A DNA stretch of 64,000 bases from Bombyx mori (Eukaryota > Arthropoda > Insecta > Lepidoptera > Bombycidae): positions 11,408,001-11,472,000 of the forward strand of contig NC_085116.1 of the NCBI RefSeq assembly GCF_030269925.1, read 5' to 3'. Shown here one piece after another: positions 9,779 through 22,421 of this stretch (the stretch's first letter is position 1; the number at the start of each line of letters is the position of its first letter). A program made the translations under genes and the position numbers. The notes below the pieces were generated by a model. It made no database searches, was not told where the DNA came from, and was given only the letters and a program-made list of their open reading frames with translations.

Positions 9779-10808
9779 TGTTGGGTACGCAGCACGTCAC
9801 CCGTGTCGATAAGGCGAGTGACGCCAACCCAGGTTGGACGGGTTTATGAATCTTATAAGATTTCTTGAAATCCTATAAGACGCCGGATGCCCGTCTCGTG
9901 GCGATTATTCGTGTCGATCTGAAGCAGTCGATGTAGGGTCCTGAGGTGTACGGTATCGTACAAGCTCACTCGAAATTAAAACTCAAAACTTTACTAATTA
10001 ACGTATACCGAGCCGACCGATCTGTCAATACAACCGAATTCAATAACCGACGATCTTTTCAATGGTCTTCAAGTCTTCAATAAATATCTTCAATATTTCA
10101 ATAAATTCTTCGAGGCGCAGATGTCTTTACTCGTGCGTTTTTTGGTGTTCTTCGTTCGGAGGGTCGGCGGCTGGCGGTTGGCAGGTAGTCGGTCGAGGGT
10201 CGGTCGGTAGGTCGGCAGGTACCTGACAGCGTCGCAGGGTCGCTTAACTACCTCGGAATGTTACCCTACAGAGATCTCGTGTAAATACGGCTCTCGTCGA
10301 GATCATTTTCACTATGATCGGCTCGGTTTATTCGTTATATCTATTTATTTAATAAATGTATATACTAATGCCTTATACTTAACTATTCTATGTTGTAATC
10401 CCTATCGATACATATAACTTATTCTATGCTTAATCTATATGACGCGCCCGTATAAACAAAATACCCGGTCCTGAACACAGATAAATGCTGTTTGTTACAT
10501 CGTTTCGGGACGCGGGCCGGGCGCATGTTCATTTAAGTTAATATGCTAATCTTAAAACTATCGGGAATAATAAAGCAAAAGTGTATACTATTTATTTCAA
10601 AGCAACTTACGTTCTATTCTTAGTAAAATCTATGTGCACGTTATCAATGTCCTTATATATCTATATGTCCATGCACTCTATTTATTTGTCTATTTGTTAT
10701 AACTCTATGTATATTTAAGTCTATGTCTATATACGTATCTATATAAATCTATTATAAATTCTATTCAACTTATTCTATAATTGTGGGGCGACGCCGCTGT
10801 CGCCAACA
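9779..10808 (-). repeat. 5' LTR of the BEL/Pao element
   Basis: Terminal repeat of 1030 bp, the 5' LTR in the sense direction, matching the left copy at 3678-4707. It should hold the promoter and the polyadenylation signal (family knowledge). I did not assign a TATA box or start site because the AT-rich stretches offer several equal candidates. Confidence 0.95.
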
Positions 10809-10813
10809 AAACG
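10809..10813. repeat. Target-site duplication AAACG, right copy
   Basis: AAACG follows the right LTR and matches 3673-3677, giving the pre-insertion site. Confidence 0.9.
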
Positions 10814-11181
10814 AGTGGTTAAATTCGGAGGTCGACGCGAAACGACACAATCTCTCACACGTCACGTAGAAAGAGGCTTCCATATAATTCATTTTCCTAT
10901 TCATATTTATCTTAGGAAGTGACTTATAGAAGTGATCGCCAAACGACTAAAATGTTTGTCTTATTTTAAAGCGATTCTTAAAACTTTGGTCAAGAGGATT
11001 ATCCTAATCTATCTCTCTGAAGATTATACGGAATGAATTGTTCAACGAATAAACGAAGCCTTAAGTAAGATTATTAATTTTATTACATACTTTCATCATT
11101 ATTATTTTCTTATAAATATTTTACTGAAACTTATGTCTGTGAGTTCAACATCAACAATAAATAGTATTTTTTATTTATTTA

Positions 11182-11463
11182 CTAGCTAACCCAGCAGACT
11201 TCGTAGTGCTTCAACCGACAAATAAAATACCTAAACTTTTGTATGAAATAAACTTAAAACAAACAAAAGGAATCCGTCCAACGGGGGACACATCAAATTG
11301 TTATTTTTATTTAATTCCGAGCATTTTCATATTTATCTACCTTTTAAACCTTCTCTGGACTTCCACAAATAATTCAAGACCAAAATTAGCCAAATTGGTC
11401 CAGCCGTTTTCGAGTTTTAGCGAAACTAACGAACAGCAATTCATTTTTATATACATATATAGA
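11182..11463 (-). mobile_element. Non-autonomous Helitron, 282 bp, second family
   Basis: In sense (-) orientation it begins TCTATATATGTATATAAAAA and ends CTAG, with A before and T after (+ strand T at 11464, A at 11181). The inside includes AACGGCTGGACCAATTTGGC and GGAAGTCCAGAGAAGG, typical of a widespread lepidopteran Helitron family. A 92-codon frame over it is chance. Confidence 0.82.
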
Positions 11464-12289
11464 TTAATACTTCAGTGCCTATGAAATATATGAACAAATT
11501 AAAAAACTAAAGCTCAGTACCAAGTTAATTCCACATTCATATTTACACATACAATACTACGATCTATATAACTATATTAAATAAATAAATACGCAGTGTA
11601 CATTAAATACAATATAACTTACATATTATCTAATAGATGGGTTATTAATTAGCATGTGTCAGCTTTATATGTCCATACTATTAAAATAAAATAGCAGTTA
11701 AAGCAATATGTTAATAATTATGAAAAATATTTTTAAGTCTTTGAAGCTTCAACGTATTTAATTTAGAACATGAAACATATACGAGGAAACCACGCGGCTA
11801 TTATGACCCTCCGTAAATGTCGATCAAGCAATCACGTGTTTTAATAGGTCAATGAACGACTCCAAAGTTCGAGGGAACGAGGGAGGTGACTTCTCATTCC
11901 GTCAAGAAGACCGAACCGAAACTTATCTATACCTTAAGGTTTATATTCGCCGTTCGAGTTTACGTGACTGGAAATAGTAAAATCGGATGATGATGTTGAT
12001 AATGTAGGTCGTAATGGGCCATTGCCAATAAAACCTTATAGGTAAGCGATGGATTAAAAGGAAGTAGGTCAGGGCAGGGCCCGTGCCTTATGAAAATAAC
12101 GCAGTCCGGTAACCGGCTCTCGCATACAAAACGTCGGAAGTGCGTACAAAGTTATCTACTCGCTGTAAACAATACGTACACAAACTCGATCTGCTCGACG
12201 TAACCGAATCCCTCATTCGATTAACGTATTGGTATTGAACATTCGTCGACTGTGTGAAGTTAGTATTTGATGTTACACAAACTATTAAT

Positions 12290-12590
12290 ATACACATATA
12301 TCCTCCTCTTCCTACTCGTGTCGTTTTCCTCATTACTGAGGGTCGTGACTCGCCCGCTGCATCAGTTTCTCCCGTTCGATTTCCCCCATCTCCTGCGATC
12401 CTTAGCTTCATGAAGGGCATTGTAGAAGTTGATGTTTAGAGAAGATCGTATTCGATCCGACCATCTCGTGGGACTGCGTCTACTGGGACGTTTGCCATCA
12501 CCTTGCCTGTCACCATCAGCTGTTCAAGATTGTGACCCTCTTTACGAGCAATATGTCCGAAGAATTCCAGCACCCTACGAAGGCATATAG
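12290..12590 (-). pseudogene. Relic of a LINE reverse transcriptase C-terminus
   Basis: On the - strand, pieces in shifting frames read LEFFGHIARKEG, LEQLMVTGKV, then LHEAKDRRRWGKS. This is the tail pattern after the RT domain in several LINE clades (FGH-hR-EG, GKV, then a basic W-containing end). Frame changes and a stop show it is dead. The GKRxRGR box that normally follows GKV is altered. Confidence 0.65.
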
Positions 12591-13730
12591 TGCATATACA
12601 TGTATACGGTTTGTTAATATGTTACTGTGTCCTTCATAAATCGCAAATGAAAGTAGAGAATGGCACATATTTTATAAAAAATCATTTAAAATTTAGATCA
12701 CACTTGTGAAGAAGCTAATTAGAAGAAGGTCATTTTTATCACAAGCAGTGATTCGAAATCAGACACTACGTTATTAGTGTGTCTAAGCACACGGACTACT
12801 CATAATTGCACCTTAAATGACAGAGGCAAGATAATGTTTCGAATGTTTTAAATCATCACAGAAAATACAAAAGTAAAACCGATAATTAATCACCGAACTT
12901 AGTACTAAAAGGAAAGTTAGTAGCCCTCAATTGTCAAGTACTGTCAACAGCGCCAATGGAGTAATCTCGTCTAAACAATTCACTAGTCTCAATCTAGTTG
13001 GTAATGACTATAAAAATTATCTCAAACAATTTACTTTAAAATTGGAACTGTAAATTTGTAAAAGTAATTCAATACAATTAATTAAAAGTAAAGTATAATT
13101 AAGAAAATATATTATGTGGCATTTAATTTGAGATGGTTCTTCTCGTACATTGTCCCCAAAAGGTTCACGTCCAGATTGCCTTTGGACTCTTAATGACAGC
13201 TATACTTACTTTTTATTTTGTAATTGACCAACATATGGCGGTCGATCTGCCTCTACTTTGATAGATCAACTTGGATGGATTCTTATCCTTTCATCCAGAC
13301 ACACCATAGCAGTGTAGCTTCTGTCACTTTGCGGCACCTAGAAAACACTTTAAATGATTCTCGTATAAGGTCATTATAAATCCTATACAATAATTTAACT
13401 TTCCCGCCTAACGTAGCAATTTAATAAAATTTGTTTCATTGCCTCATTGTTGTAATGACTATTAACCCCAACTACTATACCATAGGGATCAGATTCCGGT
13501 TGGAGCCAGAATTTCGACAAACATATTAGGTATTTAGAGTAATAGGTATGTATGCTTTTTAAAATCTATTTGTGTGTTTCTATTCCACAACACAATGATA
13601 AATTGCAGTTATGTTCTTATCCATCTGATGGTTGTCTGGAAGAGATCGCTCTTAGCGATAATACCGCCAATTGTACTTTTTTTGTATTTAATGTATAGCA
13701 TTGTTTTTTTTTTGGTGTACAATAAAGAAT

Positions 13731-13750
13731 ACACACTCTCTCTCTCTCTG
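13731..13750. repeat. (CT)n microsatellite
   Basis: About eight CT repeats after ACACA, within AT-rich intron; a T-run and AATAAAG lie just upstream. Confidence 0.9.
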
Positions 13751-14823
13751 TGAAAACGTAACGTACTTTTTATTTTATTAGTAAATTATTTATTATGGAT
13801 ACTTCGGTAATTACTCAAATACCGGATCAGTTGTGAGTTCATTTTTCGCCTGTCTATTCAATAAAAACCATGTATAGAAGCTACCAGTATACCAGATAAT
13901 AATATCAGTAACCGGTATATGTATTTTGATGAAGGCTTAAATTTGGCTTGTGTAGGAAACGCGACAACGCCCCACCGAACATCGCGGTCGTGTATTGTGC
14001 GTGGATCATTTACGTCCATCGTAACCCGCAGCAGGCGTCGGCGTCGCCAACATACGCACGACAATCTCTTTATTTTCACAACAAATTTTATACTCACTGC
14101 AACCGTTAAAACGCAATTTTCATGTTTTAAAAACACCGCGCCCGTCCGCAATCTTATTTAAGACGATTTACGTAATATTATTATTCACTGATGCGGTTTG
14201 ATCGGTCGTAGGATACCATAAGTCAATATCTAAATTTCGGTCGAGAACTTCTTGGCCGCAGCGGCCTGTGGAAAGTTTCGTCTCGATGATAATTTACATA
14301 ATAGAAGACTAGGTCTATCTTCCATCGCGGTCAACCGAACTTTGGTGGATTACAGCTTTCACGGGCGCTGCTTATCGGATTCCGAACGAATTTCGGGTTG
14401 CTTGTGCTGGCGACGTCATTATCGATATCCGATTTATATGCAGATTGGTAGTGAAGTAGCAGGCTGGCGTGGGAGCGGCGGTATGACGTCACAGCCCAGT
14501 GCGCCGACCGTCTCGTACATGCTTGCGCCACCCTGTCTATGCCGGCCACGCTACTCCACATAAATATCCTCATTCGCCCACTGATGTCTATAACTTTACT
14601 AGTGGTCCCCGGTAGCCGAAATTCAACTATAATTAATTGAAATTATAAGTTTATACACTATTATGATTCTGTTGTCAAAGATTATTATACTTCTTTAATC
14701 ACAAATTTCGCCAAGACTACACTTTAGACAAATATTAATAAAAAAAACAGTATTTAATCTATTTTCAATTTGACCATAGACTTGAACAATAAGAAAAGTT
14801 TGACAATAAACAAATACTATGCA

Positions 14824-14837
14824 TGTGTGTGTGTGTC
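14824..14837. repeat. (TG)n microsatellite
   Basis: ATGTGTGTGTGTGTC, six to seven TG units. Confidence 0.85.
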
Positions 14838-17189
14838 AAATACATGGTAGGGTGTCTAATGTTTTTTTTATTGATTTAATGTATTTTTTTATGCGTAATT
14901 TATAAAAACATGCAGATTGCTACTGCAATCCTTCTCTATAAGTGCAGGAAATTTCATATTCGGTACGCGAAATTTTCGTAAAAAGGTGTACAAAGTTTTT
15001 GCTTCACGTATTAATATAATAATAGATATTATTCGAAGATTATACAGTTAAACCTTACCCTTAACGTTCCCGTCAGAACTGAAGTCCTTGTCCAACTTTT
15101 GCGCACTCGACCCTACGAAGACAGAACATCCATTGTGAAGATTTAACAATTTCTCCCGCCTCGTTGCATTTCGGAGAGTAATAATAAAATATCACAATGG
15201 ATGTCAACTCTATTCAAGATGAGTATCTAAGACGGAGAGCGTCAGTGGCATATTTCAACAAATCAGATATCGTGATGAAAGAATTATTTTCTTTCGAAAG
15301 GGCTGCTTCGGATTCGGAATAATAGCTTTATTCAATCTGAAAAGATGCTTATTAAGGAATATTCTCTTATATTCGTATATATGTATAAACTTAAATCCGT
15401 GAAGAGATGGAATAGTAGTCTTTATAAAAAAATATGAACTATGGTTTTTCTGTGTTGCTACGAGTATTTACCTTTATGTGGACAATAAATGTCATAGTAC
15501 CGAAACTATTAAAGTAGTCAACTATTAATCACTGTTGTATTGAGTATCATCAAAGTATAAAATGAAAGAGTTAATTGTTTCATCAAAAATCGTTTCGATC
15601 TAAAAGTAACTACTAGATTGTCTTGTAAAAAACAATTTATCCTTTATTTGACGATACATTTAATTATAATTAATTTTACCCTTAAATATGGGCTTAGGCT
15701 ATCACACCTACACCCCAAATACCAAACTCTTATAGAGAGTATCCTGTAGTAGTAGTCGGTCTAGTATTTTTGGCGCAATATACTACTAAAATCAAAACAT
15801 ACGACTCGATATTGGACAGTACATTAATTACGCCAACGTTTGCAAGTTTTAGTTGCAATTAAGCTGTTTATATTAGGTATTAGATCCACATTATCAACGT
15901 GTGCACATTCGACAGAATAATTTAGTGAAAACCGATCCAATTTCAGTTTTCCTTTATGCTAATAATGTCGCTGCTAGCACAGCACAATATTAACTATGAG
16001 TTCTGTCATTCCTTGTTGATATCTTTAATGATAAACTGTTATGCCTAATTGTTTTAAAATAATGCAGCTATTATGAACGGAAACCGTTCATTTTATTTAT
16101 TGTCGATTAATAAAAAGGCCGCTTGTTATTGGTAAAACGCTCTGAAAGGGCGTGTATTAAAACTTTAGTCGGAAAACTGAAACGCCGACACATCATTCAT
16201 CCTTAAGTCGGGCTGTCCATTATGAATTGCAGTTTTAAAAAAGTTGGTAATTAACACGGGGCCGCAGTCCAGGGTAGGACCCAACTTTTGAAGTGTTCGT
16301 AAAGTTCGGGAAATGCCCCAATAATTAAAAACCTTCCGGCTAGGATCATGACTTTTTGTTCCCTCTGTGATTGAACAAGTCACGAACGTAATTATGGGAA
16401 ATAAAAACCAACGAAGTGACATTTAACATGAAAAATAAGTGGACAGACAGTGTTTTCCTTTTATTTATTTTCAACAACGGATAATAGAGGAAACCGGTGT
16501 TTTTTAAGGCGTAGAGTAATTCTTTTAACAAAGCTCGATGTTTCCTTTGATGTTCGAGACGTCTATTCAAGTCAATACTCGACAATAGGCCTGTCTCTTA
16601 AAAATGTTCGATCACAAAATTTTCTATAATCCAGGATGGTATTCGGCAACAATAATTCACAAGAAGCCAATTCTTTTGTGCTAGTCAGTTTCGTTAAAGC
16701 TGTGTGTGTCACATTTCAATGTCTTTTAAAGATAAACAGGACCTTGTCATTTCCCGGAATAGTTCTTTATTCCTTTTCTCTATAATATAATAATAGAGTG
16801 CTACCCAATAACACAGGGGTTATTGTTTTGAATAACTGCCATTCTGCTGAAGGGCATAATTGATTTGCGGCAGATACATATGTATGTATATATATGCAGC
16901 AGGCCTTACAACATAAGCGCAAGATTTATAACATGGTGAGTGAGCTTTGTTATACGTAAATGTACTTTATACGTCAGACGAAATATTTTCATGATGATGA
17001 AAGAGCATTGGGCAGTAAAAATAAGAACAGTAGTTACTGAAGGAAAAACAGCCATTCAGAATATCAGCCATTTGTTCCGATTTGACAGGTGGGACAGTCA
17101 CTGTTGTTCCTGTCTTTAGGTAGCGGTTATTTATGGGGCTTGGTAACCACTTAGAACTGATTAGAGGAGATTTCAGGTAATTATGAAGT

Positions 17190-17553
17190 CAACATGGCTC
17201 AAAGGCTAGGACGTCTGATGCACTCGTGTCGAGCGATCCGACTGTACTGGTGTTCGAATCTCGCAGGCAGTTACTAATTTTTCTAATGAAATACGTTCTT
17301 AACACACATACACGAATGACTTCAACGACGAAGGAATGACATTGCGTAATGTATATCAGTAAACATCGTGCCGTGATGCAGTAATGCGCTTCGAATTGAA
17401 GGGTGCGGCAGCCGTTATAATAAATGTGAGTCTTAGAGCCAGTATATCAAGATGGGCGGCAGAATTTAGGTTCTTAATGTTTATTGGGCTCCAGTATCCA
17501 CTTAACAAGGCTAGGTCTTGAGCTAGATCAACTATCTAAGCAAAACAAAAAAC
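17190..17553 (+). mobile_element. Bm1-type SINE, full-length-like with tRNA-like head
   Basis: The head has a tRNA-like layout: GGCTCAAAGGCTAGGACGTC with an A-box-like region, and GTGTTCGAATCTCGC containing a good B-box (GTTCGAATC). These are RNA polymerase III internal promoter parts. The middle (AATGAAATACGTTCTTAAC, then AATGACTTCAACGACGAAGG) leads into the usual body (GTGATGCAGTAATGCGCTTC to ACTATCTAAGCA) and an A-rich tail. Decayed; the CTGGTGGTAGG block seen in other copies is absent. Confidence 0.78.
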
Positions 17554-18770
17554 ATTATAAAGCATTACGGATGATAGGAAGTCTCAATTATTTAAAGTAT
17601 TTGTTTGACTATTTCAAAGATTACTTTTCAGTAACAAGTACACTATTGTCATCATTAAATACTCGAGGTTTTTTTTAACTACATTATCCTTCACTTATAA
17701 ATTTTTAGCCACAGTTCGTGTAAGTAAGTACATCTTCTTAATACAAGTACGAAACACGTTCAAGAATATTCTTTCCATCCGTGTATAAAAAATTAGAAAG
17801 ATTGTTATCGAGAACTTAAAATTGTAATCTGAAACCACGATATGATGCTTCACTTTTCACTTATAGTCTAAAAACGGTCTACGATCTTCAATGATTTAAA
17901 TATCTCTGCAATATACCAACTCACCGAACAGATTACATCGATTTGCATTTAATTATAATTCACCAATCTTCGGCATTCAGAATAAAAATGGCGCATCAAA
18001 CTGAAGCTATCATTTTGTGGTAATGGCTCTTTCAACTCACGGCATGCTATCAGTAAATACCCACACCAATACATATATAAACTATGCAGATATGATTTTT
18101 TAAGCGAGTTTGTTTCTTCGTTGTGGATGTGATCTGTGAATAAAAATTGACTTTAAGTCACGGATCAAAAAGGTGCAAAGTTTTTCAGCTATTCAAATAA
18201 CAAAATACAATAACGACAAACTCAGATGACTGCGACTCTTAGCGTCTTATTTACGATTCCACAAACACTTAATATTCACATGACTAATATGTGTAATAGG
18301 TACGTTATAATCCGATTTTAAACTCATCCTCCTATGTAAAGGCATAGAAAATAAATTCAAAAAAGACCCCCTGATCTTGCGAAACTCATCATAGCGGATT
18401 TTTTATATCCCGCACAATAAATAAATGCGCCTCGAAGGGGCCCAATTGAATCAGGAATCCCAGGTGATCGCTCCGAATATTTCCTCATACGATGTTAGCG
18501 TTTGTCTCATACTTGAGTCAGGTTAATAAGTAATGAAGTAGCTTCGGTCGAGTTTTGTTTGTTAAAGTGATTATTCAAATACGAAAAACGTTCTCGGTCC
18601 GCCTTAAGTTCCCCTCATATTTTATTTAACTAATTTTTTCACGGTTCGAGATTTACGTAATTGTTCGTAAACTCTGCTTGCAGCGATTTCATTGGATATT
18701 TCGCATATTAATACTTAATATGTTTTCGAAGTTTTCAGTTTACTGTAATAAATTTTGTATTGTTGTTTTT

Positions 18771-18974
18771 ACCGCCTATTTCTGCCGTGAAGCAGTAATG
18801 CGTTTCGGTTTGAAGGGTGGGGCAGCCGTTGTGACTATACTGAGACCTTAGAACTGTATCTCAAGGTGTGTGGCGCATTTACGTTGTAGATGTATATGGG
18901 CTCCAGTAACCACTTAACACCAGGTGGGCTGTGAGCTCGTCCACACATCTAAGCAGTAAAAAAAAAAAAAAAAC
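18771..18974 (+). mobile_element. Bm1-type SINE, 5'-truncated
   Basis: Starts inside the element at ACCGCCTATTTCTGCCGTG, proceeds to CACACATCTAAGCAGT and a 16-base A-run. Few differences from the other good copies. Confidence 0.9.
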
Positions 18975-21109
18975 GTACCTACCTCTTTTTTCGGCCGAAA
19001 TCGTCGAAATGTTTTTACGAGTATTTAAAAAGCATAATTTAAAATCTAAATTCAAAATACATTAAAATAAATACAGTAGAAGATTCTCTAAAAGAAGCAT
19101 CCAAGAACTAATAAACAAAACTTTTAGCCTAGCCGAAAGTTATCGTTAGAACCGTAAATCGATGCTCGAGCAAGTACTATTTATCTAAATTATTCCAAAA
19201 TAACATTTATTTCTTCAATGAATAAAATAAAAGCCGTAAATTTTTTGAAGGGCAGAATAGGTGTGTCAATCCAATGTAACTGAGTTTTGAACCTCATATT
19301 TATAATACGATTGACGGGGGGATTATTATTTCGATATGCGTTATTATTTTTTTAAACTTATTTTAATCACTATTTCCTTTTCATATTTTTACATTTCCTT
19401 CAGATGAGTTTCATTTGTGCTCTTAACATACAAACTTACTGCACTACGTAGGCTATCACACCGGCATTACTTAAGTTGAATAGGCAATTTGTACAGAAAA
19501 GAAAATAGCAAGTAGAAACTAGAATTACCTTCCTAAAAACAAATAGACTGGCCTTTTTCTGTCATTACACAGTTTTTTTTTTTCTTAGAGAAGCTTAAAA
19601 GCCTACGCTATTTATACCCTAAAGTCTATGTAAACTGGTAAACCTATCATAATAATTAAAACATTAAACCTTACTGTCTCACTATTTTCATAAGCACTTT
19701 TTTTTTGTCAAAGGAATCATAATGATGTTGACAAGAGTATTGTTATTTTTACGGACACTACATAATTGTATGCACAAAAATAACGTATACAAGAGCTCGT
19801 GGCATGGAGGTTAACGGCTCGACATGAAATATTTGAATTTATCCTAGGATTAGGGAAACTTCGCTACCTTTTTCCTATTCCGAAATCCCAAATGTTCTCT
19901 CTAGTGAAATCCCTCGTAATTTGACACTCCAGCAAGCTTTCGTATTACACTACAAACGGTTTTTCTCCTCTTTGGCCCTTACACAATTGTTCCAAAGATT
20001 CTTTATATTTAATTACTGTTGTCCGATAAAGTATTCTTGAGGGGTATGTTAATAAGGAAACAGCGAGTTCTCGCCCGGAAAACTTCCTTAAGAAAACTAA
20101 TCCAATCCCGAGATTATTTCCAGCGGCTCCCAATCAATTCGCCTATAAAAACACAAGGATAAAACGGCGCTCGTCCGACAGTCCGCCCCATGGAGAATCA
20201 TTACGAAAATACGACAAAATTGTAGACGCTCCGTACAGAGAGAAAGGGTGTTATTTATGAAGGGCACAGGCCGGAGTGTATCTGAGTGGCTCTATTAACT
20301 CATCTAATATTTTCTTCTTCAAGTTAATTGTTATGTCGCCTTTAAGAGCAGGTGGCTTGCCCCATTAGGCCGCCGCCGGCGAGTTAATACCGAGAGACGA
20401 AACTCGAGACGCACTGTTGGAACTCCGACCCACGGAAATATTTAAACAAATTAAAACTTTTCTTTATTCCATTTCCTGAATAGTGTCCTTTTTGTGATCG
20501 GGTTTCCTGATTATTATATTTCGAGGGGAATCTTTAATAGTAAATCAAAAAAAATCGAATGGGAATAACCTAAAAAAGCTTGCCTAAAATTAGTAAATAA
20601 ATTCGCATCACGTAATTTACTTACCAAACGTCGTGGCCATTTTCATAACAAAATATTTTTCTTACATGAAAAAATTTCGAATCCTTTTCGATAACAATTA
20701 TGAAATACTCTCGCCAATTATAACTCAAACTCTAAAATAACCCCTAAAGTAATAAGTTTCGAAGTTTTCCGACCATCACGAGACCACGCCGAGCTTCATT
20801 TAGGGACGTTTGTCTTGAGGCATTGTTGGCTAACATTGTAAGAGTGCTGATTGACGTGAGGTTGACCATTACTGGACGAATGTTCTCCAACTGTTAAGTA
20901 ACTGCCCGAACTCAGAAAATAAGATGCATAGTTTCAAAACTTTCCGTTACAACTGACAGTTCCTGTTTCAAATATTAGTTTGGAATGAGCTAAACTGTGA
21001 GCGATGACTTCAGACGACAACTTTAAGGAGTTAATTAATTAATTTACTTAACCGGCTAACAATGTTGAAAGAAAATGAATTTGGAGTATATAATTAAAAG
21101 AAATACATA

Positions 21110-21280
21110 CACACCTGTACACACTTGGCGACGCACCGTGGAGAATGAGATGAGGACTGCCAACGTGACCTGGAGTGATGTCAAGGAGAAAGCGCAAGAC
21201 AGGGTAAACTGGAGAGAACTTGTGAGGGCCCTATGTACCAGGGGATTACCCTAGGACTACAACAATGAACAAAAACGAAC
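21110..21280 (+). pseudogene. LINE 3' end: C-terminal peptide of an endonuclease-RT
   Basis: A frame up to the stop at 21252-21254 reads TWRRTVENEMRTAN, TWSDVKEKAQDRVNW, RELVRALC. The W-x(n)-AQDR-x2-W-x2-LV-x-ALC pattern is the extreme C-terminus of LINE RT proteins. After the stop comes a short CAA-rich tail. The element is strongly 5'-truncated; upstream sequence is ordinary AT-rich intron. Confidence 0.72.
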
Positions 21281-22396
21281 AACAAATTAAAAGAAAATAT
21301 AAACGACACTACAATTAAATCATGTATTAGAGGCCAAGCAAACATTTAATTCATCATCGGTCGACGCTATACAAAGTTTCTGTAATGGATTATGATCAAA
21401 TGTGTTTTTGTGAACGTCACCGAATGTATTTCATCGTTCAATATTTGGTTACAGCCCTCCGTTTTTCGCTTTCATACGTCCCAGTTCGCGTTTTAGATTG
21501 TTTTTATGATTTTCCGGTAACCATAAATTTCATATCCGCACGCACGGAGCTCCAACAGTAAATCTATAACGAAGTAAGCATGGACTGTTTCGGAATCACA
21601 TCGGTTACACGTTGACGGCCGATGAGACGTGCGCACCAACAAACAAACAAACTAGTGTATGCGATCCAACGACAAGCCAGCTGACATTCGTTGATACGAC
21701 AAATGTTGATTTGATGGGGAATCGTATACTAGTCGATCATTCATATCTACTATAGACATGACCCTATTAAAATACACTTGGTTAATTGTACCACACTTTA
21801 TGGTTTTCTTAATAAGAAGAAAACTGACGGCACACTAGTGACGTCCTTTATTTGAGTATGTAAGAAAATCTTGTAAAAGTAAATGGGATACCACTACCGT
21901 TATCAGGTCTCTCATAATGATGGTCAAATGAGCTACAACTAAATCACTGAAAAAATACCAACAAAAAATATAAGTGGATGTTCTTTAACGTATACGTAGC
22001 AAATTACTGCGACAGGTACCTCTGGGGACCTGAGCAGTGTCTCCCCCTAAATGAAATACTTAATAATAGAGACGGCGCTTAGTATAAAAGCGGACACATT
22101 AGAGAAAATTGTGCCTTTTGTTACAAGTGAGAGGTTATTGATATCATTCGTGGAATAGGTATTCTTGAAATTTCCAACATCCATTTTATGGATCACCTAT
22201 GTCCGTGGGGATTTAAACACTTAAATGTACAAAATTTTATTTGCGTTTTCTTGTCTTCGAAGGCTAGGAAATATACGGGCCACATAGCAGCGAGCGGTCC
22301 CGGCTACTTTTGCAGTGGCAATACCAGAAACAAAACCAATCATCAACTTTACAAAAATCACTCTCCTCATTTCGTTTAAAGCAAATTATGCGCTCG

Positions 22397-22421
22397 ATAA
22401 AGAAAGAAAGAAAGAAAGAAA
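22397..22421. repeat. (GAAA)n microsatellite
   Basis: Five to six units of AAAG/GAAA in an otherwise AT-rich stretch. Confidence 0.9.

Larger units (their letters stand above)
3678..10808 (-). mobile_element. BEL/Pao-type LTR retrotransposon, complete ends, defective coding region
   Basis: The 7131-bp element runs on the - strand between two 1030-bp direct repeats, with TG...CA ends (TGTTGG/CCAACA) and the 5-bp target duplication AAACG on both sides. In sense order (right to left) it has 5' LTR, tRNA-Tyr primer site, gag, zinc knuckles, aspartic protease, reverse transcriptase, RNase H, H2C2/DDE integrase with a BEL-type C-terminal domain, polypurine tract and 3' LTR. The domain order, 5-bp duplication and lack of env fit BEL/Pao. 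The interior is broken: one-base-type frame changes near 9103, 7707 and 6945, and junctions near 7597 and 6995 where conserved pol sequence seems missing. Bombyx carries several Pao-like families; I cannot say which this is. Confidence 0.95.
12591..17189 (+). other. Long AT-rich intron, mostly featureless
   Basis: Apart from the two microsatellites I see no transposon ends or conserved coding. A GC-richer patch at about 13930-14580 holds overlapping frames of 80-103 codons on both strands with no motifs; it may be an old repeat or regulatory sequence. Confidence 0.55.

Noticed and set aside
17240..17265. Functional tRNA gene
   Set aside because: The B-box-like GTTCGAATC belongs to the tRNA-derived SINE head; no complete cloverleaf was seen.
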